In this document: piece by piece, positions 53,269-60,180 of the stretch
Position numbering within the stretch: position 1 is the stretch's first letter
How the letters are laid out: each line of letters opens with the position of its first letter
Assembly: GCF_034262375.1 (NCBI RefSeq)
Contig: NZ_CP139558.1
Span: 434,001 to 498,000, forward strand
DNA: 64,000 nt
Reading direction: 5' to 3'
From: Mucilaginibacter sabulilitoris
GTDB lineage: Bacteria; Bacteroidota; Bacteroidia; Sphingobacteriales; Sphingobacteriaceae
Notes under the pieces: generated by a model
The model's input: the letters and a program-made list of their open reading frames with translations, nothing else
Database searches by the model: none
Told to the model about the DNA's origin: nothing
Made by a program: the position numbers and the translations under genes

Positions 53269-54033
53269 TTAGGCTTTTGTTAGCCAGCTGAGGAATTGAG
53301 AAGCCTTACCTTTACTGACGATCACTTTTTCACTAAAAGGTACATTCAGGTTTAGCGATAGTTTTCGGGAGAAGAAACTGGAAACGTCGATAATAGCTTT
53401 ACGGCAAACCAGGAACTGGCGGTTTGCCCTGAAAAAGTAGTTCCCGCCCGATTTCTCCAGCTCGTCCAGGTTTTTATTAGGGTAAAAGGTTTTCCCGGAG
53501 AAGGTCAGCAAATGAGTGATCTCGTTTTCCAGGTAAAACATAGCGATATCTTCAAGTTTTATAGGAATGATCTTATCCTGATGATAAACCAGCACAGAGG
53601 TGGCGGTTTGCGTTTCCCGGTTGAGCAGCATTTGCATCAGCGCATCATACTGCGGTGTTTGATCTGCAGATAATACTTTTTTAAGCTGCCTGTATTTTTG
53701 GAGGGCCCGATAAAGGGTTTGGATGGTAAAGGGCTTTAATATGTAATCTATTCCGTTAGCTTTAAAAGCGTCTAACGCATACTCGTCATAAGCAGTACAA
53801 AAAATGACAGGCACAGAAACAGGTTCAGCAACAAATATTTCAAAACTCAGGCCATCCCCCAATTGGATATCACTGAAGATCAGATCAGGGGCCCCCGACT
53901 TTTTGAAATAAGCTATAGCTTCCTTCACAGATCTGAGCTGGACAATGTTTACCGGCTCATCAATCAACTGCCCGATGTTTAGTTCGAGTTCATCTGCAAC
54001 TACCCCTTCATCCTCAATGATTACTATATTCAT
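53269..54033 (-). CDS. LytTR-family response regulator
   Basis: The 254-residue protein has a receiver domain (VIIEDEGVVADELELN; phospho-acceptor Asp in LIFSDIQLGDGLSFEIF; ILKPF with the conserved Lys-Pro). The C-terminal LytTR DNA-binding domain runs from IIPIKLEDIAMFYLENEITHLLT through FYPNKNLDELEKSGGNYFFRANRQFLVCRKAI. It overlaps the histidine kinase gene by 20 bases and is its partner. LytTR regulators bind short promoter-upstream elements; the repeated 13-17-bp sites at 53039, 55095 and 55218 are the natural candidates. Confidence 0.93.
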   Translation of the reverse strand: MNIVIIEDEGVVADELELNIGQLIDEPVNIVQLRSVKEAIAYFKKSGAPDLIFSDIQLGDGLSFEIFVAEPVSVPVIFCTAYDEYALDAFKANGIDYILKPFTIQTLYRALQKYRQLKKVLSADQTPQYDALMQMLLNRETQTATSVLVYHQDKIIPIKLEDIAMFYLENEITHLLTFSGKTFYPNKNLDELEKSGGNYFFRANRQFLVCRKAIIDVSSFFSRKLSLNLNVPFSEKVIVSKGKASQFLSWLTKA

Positions 54034-55051
54034 TTTTTAACAGTTTAATACTTACTGAAAATGAGCTTTGATCTTCCTTGACAATAACGTCATCTCCTGA
54101 CCAAAGATGGTAGCGTTCCGCGAGATTGGCCAGCCCGTAATTGGTTGATGGGCCCTTCATTTTCTTCTTTTGGAGATTATTACTCATGATCAGCCACTCA
54201 TCTTTATGGCAGATTTGTACCCTCAACGGCGCTTCCTGTGTAAAATCGTTATGCTTTATGGCATTTTCAAGTAATGGCTGCAACGAAAAAGAAGGCAGGT
54301 AATAGTTTTTTAATGTTTCTTCGGGTAACAGTATCGTACAATCCAACGCTTTACCAAACCGGATCTGCTGCATTTCAAGATAGTCGCATAACAATTTTAC
54401 TTCATCTTCTAAGGTAGATATTCTGGATGCATGATGATATATAGATGCCCTTAAAAAATTAGCCATATGAACAATATATGTATCTGCCGTATGTACGTCT
54501 TTGTGATAAAGGGCTTTTAAGGTATTAAGCGCATTAAACAAAAAATGGGGTTGTATCTGTTGCTTTAAAAGTAGGTTGGTGGCTTCAGCATTCGCTGTTT
54601 TTAATCTGGAAAGCTCCAGGTCGGCATGTAATTTATGTTCATATAACAACACGGAATTGTGCAACTGCATGATAAGCGTATTGATCACGATACCAGACCC
54701 CACAAATGCAAAGAACGAACCAGCATCCCAAAATGACCATGCTTTATCAGACTCATACGAAAAACAGGGCCTTAACAGGAGATAGATCAGCACACTTACA
54801 GGGTAGGTTAACAGTATGCGGTAAGTTGAAAATTTTTTTGACCTGATAGAAAAGTACTTTGATAACACGATCATCAAACAGATATCGGCATGCCCCACCA
54901 GTAAAATACCGGACGTTGTGAGCAGCGTAAGCGGTATAATGTTACTTAGTGTGCCATTATTGTAAACAAGCAGATAGAAGATAAAACCAATGATTATGGC
55001 CTGTAACCAGGTTAGGCGGCTTAATCTTTTTATAGGGAGCTTCTCTTCCAT
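54014..55051 (-). CDS. LytS/YehU-type sensor histidine kinase
   Basis: The 345-residue inner-membrane kinase has about four transmembrane helices (ending near residue 130). The His_kinase domain is typical of the LytS class: LLLKQQIQPHFLFNALNTLKALYHKD contains the phospho-accepting His, followed by FLRASIYHHASRISTLEDEVKLLCDYLEMQQIRFG. The HATPase portion has LQPLLENAIKHN and TNYGLANLAERYHLW (degenerate G boxes). A -7 box TACATTTG lies only 6 bases upstream of this ATG, so the transcript may be leaderless. Confidence 0.9.
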   Translation of the reverse strand: MEEKLPIKRLSRLTWLQAIIIGFIFYLLVYNNGTLSNIIPLTLLTTSGILLVGHADICLMIVLSKYFSIRSKKFSTYRILLTYPVSVLIYLLLRPCFSYESDKAWSFWDAGSFFAFVGSGIVINTLIMQLHNSVLLYEHKLHADLELSRLKTANAEATNLLLKQQIQPHFLFNALNTLKALYHKDVHTADTYIVHMANFLRASIYHHASRISTLEDEVKLLCDYLEMQQIRFGKALDCTILLPEETLKNYYLPSFSLQPLLENAIKHNDFTQEAPLRVQICHKDEWLIMSNNLQKKKMKGPSTNYGLANLAERYHLWSGDDVIVKEDQSSFSVSIKLLKNEYSNH

Positions 55052-55056
55052 AATAG

Positions 55057-55111
55057 CAAATGTAGTTAATAGATATATTGTTATTAACGATTGTTGACCG
55101 AAGCGGGCAAA
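55057..55111 (-). promoter_or_regulatory. Shared operator and -7 box upstream of the histidine kinase
   Basis: The same TGACCGAAGCGGGCAAA stands at 55095-55111 and a perfect TACATTTG -7 box (gene strand) at 55057-55064, separated by 30 bases of linker after the 13-mer, or 43 bases from the TTTG of the operator. Confidence 0.65.
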
Positions 55112-55117
55112 AGCAGG

Positions 55118-55132
55118 TTTGAACTGTTCAAA
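55118..55132. promoter_or_regulatory. Small palindrome TTTGAACTGTTCAAA in the divergent gap
   Basis: A 15-base inverted repeat lies next to the operator of the histidine kinase. A regulatory role is only suggested by its position. Confidence 0.35.
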
Positions 55133-55217
55133 TTTGAATTGAAATGATACCTAAGGCCCCATCAGCGGCGCACGCTGCGTTTTTTTCAGATAGGCTATAA
55201 TAACATTCGGGCAGCAT

Positions 55218-55273
55218 TTTGCCCGTTTCGCTATATTTTTAATATATCAGCGTATTTAATGCCAATACCTTCG
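55218..55273 (+). promoter_or_regulatory. Shared operator and -7-like box upstream of DUF2141 gene
   Basis: TTTGCCCGTTTCG (55218-55230) is the 13-base core with one change. After TTTG and 44 bases comes TACCTTCG (55266-55273), one mismatch from TAnnTTTG, 36 bases before ATG 55309. Confidence 0.55.
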
Positions 55274-55308
55274 GCTCCAAATAAATGTCAAACTTAAAAT
55301 TTTACAAA

Positions 55309-55755
55309 ATGAAAAAGACAACTGTATTTGGAATTAACCTGCTAATTGGCTTGCTGTTTATTATCCTGGCTTCTTATATACAGGAACAGGAAACACAGAT
55401 TAAAGTTACAGGGATAAGATCGCCAAAGGGAAAGATCATTCTTAATGTTTTTAAAGACAATGAAACCTACAACGACGAAAAGCCCTGTAGGAAATTCGTA
55501 TTTGATAAGAAAGCGCTTGTAAACGGGACACTGACCGTGAAGTGTGAGCTGGAGCCCGGAATTTATGGGATCACCCTGGTGGATGATGAAAATGAAAATG
55601 GCAAGATTGACAAAAATTTAATCAGAATGCCCAAAGAAGGGTTTGGATTCTCGAACTTCTTTATGGAAAAGCTAAAAAAACCAACCTTCAACGATTTTAA
55701 AGTTGATCTGAAATCTCCAAATAACAACGTTGAAATAAAGGTAAAGTACATGTAA
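55309..55755 (+). CDS. DUF2141-family secreted protein
   Basis: The start is ATG 55309, where MKKTTVFGINLLIGLLFIILAS begins as signal or anchor; the upstream frame start is unlikely. The 148-residue product then has the DUF2141 beta-sandwich: IKVTGIRSPKGKIILNVFKDNETYND, and LEPGIYGITLVDDENENGKIDKNLIRMPKEGFGFSNF, whose D-x-N-x-N-G-x-x-D stretch is typical. Family function is unknown. The shared operator upstream links it to the LytTR system; the DUF4397 gene follows. Confidence 0.88.
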   Translation: MKKTTVFGINLLIGLLFIILASYIQEQETQIKVTGIRSPKGKIILNVFKDNETYNDEKPCRKFVFDKKALVNGTLTVKCELEPGIYGITLVDDENENGKIDKNLIRMPKEGFGFSNFFMEKLKKPTFNDFKVDLKSPNNNVEIKVKYM

Positions 55756-55842
55756 AATCGGTGCTTGTTCCCAGTTACCTGAAAACAATTGGAAAGCGCC
55801 TGCATTCCTCAATCCAATAATTAAAAATCAATTTAACAAGAA

Positions 55843-56529
55843 ATGAAAAAAATATCAATATGCAGAAAACTATTCACAGGCACAGTCCTGATGGTATTAG
55901 CTATCAGCTTCTCATCATGCAAAAAGAACACCATAGATCCTTCGGGCCAATTCAATATCAAAGTAGTAAACGCCGCGTCTACTTCGGGCCCGCAAAGTTT
56001 TACGCTGGCAAATTCTGCGCTGGTGAACGGCGGATTGAGTTTTGGCGATGCTTCTTCTTATATCACAGCCCCTTCGGGGAAAAATATGGTTATGGAATTT
56101 AAAGATGAAGGTACAAATAACGTTCATGCATCGGGTTCTCTTTATACCACTAATGGTGTAAGTTTTACCGTGTACATGGTTGGAAAAGGATCATCAGCCA
56201 GGGTAAAATCATTTGAGGACGATCTGGGTGCCCCGAATAACGGCAAGGTAAAGATCAAGTTTATTCATTTAAGTGATGAAGCACCTTCTGTTATTACTAT
56301 AAAAAATTCGTCGGGAGATGACCTGGTGACTACTTTAGCCAGAAATATTTCGAGCGGTTACAAATATGTAGACCCGGGAACCCTTTCTGTCCAATTCTCA
56401 GGCACAGCGTCCAGGAGTAATATCGGGAACTTTGACGTGACCGATCTGCAAGCAGGTAAAATTTATACCCTATACCTAACCGATTCGGCCAACGGCAGCC
56501 TCCTGCTGAACAAAGTTCTTCACAATTAA
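55843..56529 (+). CDS. DUF4397-domain lipoprotein
   Basis: The 228-residue protein has a lipoprotein signal (VLMVLAISFSSC, Cys about 26) and a DUF4397-type beta-sandwich: FNIKVVNAASTSGPQSFTLAN, FGDASSYITAPSGKN, SGSLYTTNGVSFTVYMVG. A second related half contains VKIKFIHLSDEAPSVITIKN and KIYTLYLTDSANGSL. It probably sits on the outer membrane. It lies 87 bases downstream of the DUF2141 gene in the same direction and ends at a good terminator, so the two may form one unit. Confidence 0.85.
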   Translation: MKKISICRKLFTGTVLMVLAISFSSCKKNTIDPSGQFNIKVVNAASTSGPQSFTLANSALVNGGLSFGDASSYITAPSGKNMVMEFKDEGTNNVHASGSLYTTNGVSFTVYMVGKGSSARVKSFEDDLGAPNNGKVKIKFIHLSDEAPSVITIKNSSGDDLVTTLARNISSGYKYVDPGTLSVQFSGTASRSNIGNFDVTDLQAGKIYTLYLTDSANGSLLLNKVLHN

Positions 56530-56559
56530 GTGCGAAAATTGTTCAAAAAGTTTTTACAA

Positions 56560-56588
56560 GCCCTCAGAATTTAATCTGAGGGCATTTT
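56560..56588 (+). terminator. Terminator after DUF4397 gene
   Basis: GCCCTCAGA-atttaa-TCTGAGGGC forms a perfect 9-bp stem followed by ATTTTAT. Confidence 0.8.
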
Positions 56589-56645
56589 ATAATTCCTCAT
56601 GGGTTATGATAGCTTATGCAATCCCGAAGAGGTTAACTTATTATC

Positions 56646-57140
56646 CTAATCATACCTCAGGGCCGGATAATTCAGCAACCTGCGCCATAAGGCAAGCTGA
56701 CCGATGATACTTGCTTCCCGATAAATCGTAAAAGATAGCAGCTCATAATAGGTCATTTTCATAAAACCCATATCAATTTCACTATCAAGCTTCTCATCGT
56801 CCATGTTCAGCAGTACCTCCCGGGCTACAGGGCTGATCTTTTCCCAATCCTTTAAATATTCGGCGGAAGTGGGATACTTTGCATCGTCCTGGATCCCTTT
56901 ATTGTCTTTAAATAGTTCGTCGCCGGTCTGTTTTAATTCAGGGCGGGTCTCCGTGGTCATGTTGTATCGCTGCTGCACCAATGACCCGGTGAGCCATGCA
57001 ATGTGGTTTGCCTTGGTATTTAAGCGGTTATAAGTATCTTCTGCAGAGATACCTTCAATTGCACGGGCAAAAAAAGTGGTCTGCATATCAAATAAGGTCA
57101 GTAACCCCTCTGTTCTTCTGCTTGCTGTTTTTGTTTCCAT
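56646..57140 (-). CDS. DinB-family protein
   Basis: The 164-residue protein shows the DinB/YfiT four-helix layout: LLTLFDMQTTFFARAIEGI, ANHIAWLTGSLVQQRYNM, and ELLSFTIYREASIIGQLALWRRLL. The usual metal-binding His triad is partly replaced: one His (NHIAWL) is present, while the others seem to be substituted, so metal-dependent transferase activity is doubtful. Such proteins are common in Bacteroidota; no substrate can be given. Confidence 0.82.
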   Translation of the reverse strand: METKTASRRTEGLLTLFDMQTTFFARAIEGISAEDTYNRLNTKANHIAWLTGSLVQQRYNMTTETRPELKQTGDELFKDNKGIQDDAKYPTSAEYLKDWEKISPVAREVLLNMDDEKLDSEIDMGFMKMTYYELLSFTIYREASIIGQLALWRRLLNYPALRYD

Positions 57141-57401
57141 AGCTGTACGTTTTAAGTTCTATCGGTTTATTGTGTAAAGCTATAGTAGGGAGTGATTAAA
57201 ACACCTGTGTTATTGTGACAATTAGCGGGTTGTTTGCGACAATATTGCCCCTGCTCCCGATAGCATAGCTCTGCATTCTCTTTTCACAAGAGTGGAACCC
57301 TTTTTTACTATTTTGAAAAATTAAAACATTAAATTTAATGATTAATCTTCCTCTCCGGAAAGATCAAGGGTAAAAGAGCACTGACCACAAGTTTAAACTA
57401 A

Positions 57402-58154
57402 ATGGATATGAAAATAAAACTTAAATCCCTGACCATCGCATTCCTGGCGATATCAGTAGCAGCTGTCTTTACATTCTTTAAAATTACGGGCATAGACGCA
57501 AATGATCTGAAAGGTGCCTGGGAATATGGGCCTGCTGAAAAGCAAACGGTAATGATTAATACGGCAAAAATTTTCTCTGTTGCCGCCTACGACGTTCCGG
57601 GAAAGAAATTTATAAGCTCCTATGGAGGCACCTGGCGCATTAAAGGCAGCAACCTGATCCAGCATATAGAATGGAATACTATAGATCCTGAACAAGTTGG
57701 TAAAGAGCTGAGTTCTGAAATTACTTTAACGGGCAGCAAACTCACTTTAACCCGATCAAATGAAACATGGAACCGGGTAGATGACGGAAAGTCGGGCGAA
57801 CTGACGGGCGCATGGATAATTACCGGAAATTATACAAATGATATGGTAAGTAAGCGGCCCAGCCCTTTTTTTCCGAGAAGAACCATGAAGGTACTTTCTG
57901 GTACTCGCTTTCATTGGATCGCCTACAATGTAGCAACTAAACAATTCATGAATGCCGGGGGAGGAAGCTATTCTGCCCATGATGGCAAGTACACAGAGCA
58001 TATAGCGTTCTTTACCAAAACACCTGAGAGCGTGGGCAAAACCCTCTCTTTTCAATATTCATTTGTAAACGGCGACTGGCGCCATAAGGGCGAAAAATCG
58101 ACAGGGGGGGCAATGGATGAATGCTGGTCGCGACGGGAAACGCTCGAAAATTAG
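57402..58154 (+). CDS. Secreted two-domain lipocalin-like protein
   Basis: The 250-residue product begins with a hydrophobic N-terminal segment (LTIAFLAISVAAVFTFF). Two tandem beta-domains of similar pattern follow: DLKGAWEYGP..FSVAAYD..KKFISSYGGTWRIKGSNLIQHIEW..VGKELSS, then ELTGAWIITGN..FHWIAYNVATKQFMNAGGGSYSAHDGKYTEHIAFF..VGKTLSFQYSF. The G-A-W opening and G-G-x-Y/W..Y-x-E-x-I pattern is that of lipocalin-like proteins that bind small ligands. No ligand is evident. It is the last gene of the block before the tRNA-Pro 3' remnant. Confidence 0.72.
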   Translation: MDMKIKLKSLTIAFLAISVAAVFTFFKITGIDANDLKGAWEYGPAEKQTVMINTAKIFSVAAYDVPGKKFISSYGGTWRIKGSNLIQHIEWNTIDPEQVGKELSSEITLTGSKLTLTRSNETWNRVDDGKSGELTGAWIITGNYTNDMVSKRPSPFFPRRTMKVLSGTRFHWIAYNVATKQFMNAGGGSYSAHDGKYTEHIAFFTKTPESVGKTLSFQYSFVNGDWRHKGEKSTGGAMDECWSRRETLEN

Positions 58155-58194
58155 GTCAAAGAAGTCTTGTGTTTTCCTGATAGGTGCCGGATTT

Positions 58195-58221
58195 CGTTGG
58201 GGCGAATCCCGCCATCCTGAC
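58195..58221 (+). repeat. Degenerate tRNA-Pro 3' end (attachment-site remnant)
   Basis: CGTTGGGGCGAATCCCGCCA and the following TCCTGAC match the last 27 bases of tRNA-Pro(GGG) at 51677-51703 in 23 of 27 positions. It is in the same orientation as the intact gene, 6.5 kb away. A strong terminator follows at once, as after a tRNA. Confidence 0.75.
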
Positions 58222-58227
58222 AACAAT

Positions 58228-58260
58228 AAAAGGCCTTCGCATTTGCGGAGGCCTTTTATT
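58228..58260. terminator. Strong terminator after the tRNA-Pro remnant
   Basis: AAAAGGCCT and AGGCCTTTT pair, with an inner TCGC-ATTT-GCGG hairpin, and T-rich sequence follows. It works in both directions. Confidence 0.85.
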
Positions 58261-58508
58261 TGGACTGAACATTTTACCGTTGAATCTATAAATTGGCAAG
58301 AGGTCGTTTCGATACTTTTGAGACGGCTTTTTATGGTATGTATTCATCCGGATAAATCAGCAAATCAATATTTGTCGTAATTGCCCCCCTTATTTGTCGG
58401 TTTTGCCCAATCCTATTACGGATATTTCCCTGAGATTTGTATCACAAACAAAGCAATCATTCTAAAATAGCATTAGTAAAACGTACGCTGATTTAAATAA
58501 AAACCAAT

Positions 58509-59087
58509 ATGGGAAAGATAGTATTATTCATGCATGTATCGCTCGATGGCTTTGCTGCCGGTACAAAAGGTGAAATGAATTGGATCCATGTAGATCAAGA
58601 GATTTTTGATTTCGTAGCAGAGAGGATCACAGAAACCAATACGGCATTATACGGGAGGGTTACCTTCCAGATGATGGAAAGCTATTGGCCAACGGCGGCA
58701 GAGCAACCCGGGGCAAGCAAACACGACAGGGAACATGCTGCCTGGTACAAGAGCGCACACAAAGTAGTATTGTCAAATACGTTGAACCAGGCAACGCTCA
58801 CGAATACGACGGTGATTGGAAAGGACTATGCCGCTGCCGTTCGCAAATTAAAGAAAGAAACATCAGGAGAAATTCTGTTATTTGGAAGTCCTACCACGGC
58901 GCACGCCCTTCTGGCAGAAAACCTGATTGATGAATGCTGGCTTTTCGTCAATCCGATATTGTTGGGTGAAGGAATTCCGGTGTTTAAAGGCATTAAAGAA
59001 AAGCAGTCGTTGAAGCTCCTGAAAACACATGTTTTTAGCTCAGGTGTAGTTTGCCTGCACCACGAACTGCGGCGTGAAACTAATTAG
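58509..59087 (+). CDS. RibD C-terminal / dihydrofolate reductase-like protein
   Basis: The 192-residue protein has the RibD_C/DHFR fold: IVLFMHVSLDGFAAGTKGEMNWI, TALYGRVTFQMMESYWPTA, KVVLSNTL, GEILLFGSPTTAHALLAENLIDECWLFVNPILLGEG. The G-S-P-T-T and LGEG-x-P-x-F stretches match stand-alone YwjB/YyaP-type reductases. It probably uses NADPH; the substrate is unknown. A strong terminator starts 4 bases after its stop. Confidence 0.88.
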   Translation: MGKIVLFMHVSLDGFAAGTKGEMNWIHVDQEIFDFVAERITETNTALYGRVTFQMMESYWPTAAEQPGASKHDREHAAWYKSAHKVVLSNTLNQATLTNTTVIGKDYAAAVRKLKKETSGEILLFGSPTTAHALLAENLIDECWLFVNPILLGEGIPVFKGIKEKQSLKLLKTHVFSSGVVCLHHELRRETN

Positions 59088-59090
59088 CCA

Positions 59091-59120
59091 AGAGAGGCTG
59101 CCACAGTTGGCAGCCTCTCT
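59091..59120 (+). terminator. Terminator after RibD-like gene
   Basis: AGAGAGGCTGCC-acagtt-GGCAGCCTCTCT forms a perfect 12-bp stem, followed by TGTATTT. Confidence 0.85.
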
Positions 59121-59147
59121 TGTATTTATAGGGATTATGATTAACTA

Positions 59148-59552
59148 TCAAAGCAACTGTTGGGCCGTAATCTTGCCGATCTGCAAGTTAAAAGTTAAGA
59201 AGTCGAAATAGTTCCAGCCTTCAATAAGTTTTCCGTCAATTATTTTTACAATAGCAACTCCCCAAAATTCAACATGCTCTTTAGTTGGCCGGTGTATCGC
59301 TTTGACGGTACACATAGCAGCTACATAATCACCATCCGTCAGGGTTTTGTCAACACTTATCTTAATATTATCAAGCATATCCCTAAACGTTCTGTAGAAT
59401 GGTTTGAACGCTTCAGGTCCTATCAATGGCTCCGCTCCAAGGCCGTAAGCCTTGCCTTCCGGGTGAAACATTTCATCAATAGCACTTTCATTTCCCTTGT
59501 TCCAAACTTCGTTAAACCAACGAACCATGAAACTGTTGTTTTGATCTGACAT
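59148..59552 (-). CDS. SnoaL-like (NTF2-fold) ester-cyclase family protein
   Basis: The 134-residue protein has the SnoaL/NTF2 pattern: MVRWFNEVWNKGNESAIDEMFHPEGKAYG, GPEAFKPFYRTFRDMLDNIKISVDKTLTDGDYVAAMCTVKAIH, and FWGVAIVKIIDGKLIEGWNYFDFLTF. It is a small alpha+beta-barrel protein, in the group related to polyketide cyclases and to general binding proteins. It has no signal peptide. Substrate cannot be predicted. Confidence 0.88.
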   Translation of the reverse strand: MSDQNNSFMVRWFNEVWNKGNESAIDEMFHPEGKAYGLGAEPLIGPEAFKPFYRTFRDMLDNIKISVDKTLTDGDYVAAMCTVKAIHRPTKEHVEFWGVAIVKIIDGKLIEGWNYFDFLTFNLQIGKITAQQLL

Positions 59553-60180
59553 ACTAATGGTTTAAATGTAAATAAAGTAGGTGCATACCACAACTGATGT
59601 GTGTTGGCATGGGTGTAATTGCACCTAAACCTACTGATTATTAATGAAATAAGCAAGTGGCTAAGGGTTTATTTTTTAAAATAAGCTGATATATCCTGAC
59701 ACTGTTTACCTCGTTCTATGTATTGCGAAGAACAAGTTAATCAGGCGCAGATAACGGTAAGCACTCTACTTATAACGTCAAATGCAGCGCCTGTCCTTTC
59801 AACAAGCAATACAGACATGATCGCCCCGAAATTGTAAAAACAGCAGAGTAAATAGTCAATATTGTTTATTTCTGCTTTGTTTTTCTCCCTTAATTTTATC
59901 GATAACCAATTACAGGCATTTTCTGCATTAAATGCACATGCTCAAACCTGATCTCTGCTGTTAGCACTGAAAATATTTCAGAAAGGCATTGATATCTGAT
60001 TAAATAGCAGATACGTAATTGTTAACTGATTGATAATTAAAATGATATAGCCTATGATAAAAATTGACCAATAAAAATTATAAACCAAAAAAGCGGAGAA
60101 TGTTGGCACATCCTCCGCTGTAACGGTACCCAATTACAAGTCTTCTGAAACCAATATTTAAGTAACCTAAACACTAAATT
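59553..60180. other. 628-base gap upstream of susC
   Basis: No gene is visible. It contains a third copy of the CAAATGCAGCGCC 13-mer (59779-59791) with some surrounding similarity to repeats A and B. The distal part is AT-rich and ends in the leader hairpin at 60092. No clear TTTG..TAnnTTTG promoter was found. Confidence 0.6.
60092..60119 (+). promoter_or_regulatory. Hairpin in the susC leader
   Basis: AGCGGAGAATGT pairs with ACATCCTCCGCT (one mismatch) around loop TGGC, 61 bases before the susC start. There is no T-run, so it is either a leader structure of the susCD transcript or a boundary element. Confidence 0.5.

Noticed and set aside
58195..58260. A functional tRNA ending at 58221
   Set aside because: Only the T-arm and acceptor 3' strand are present; the upstream bases are the end of another gene and a linker.
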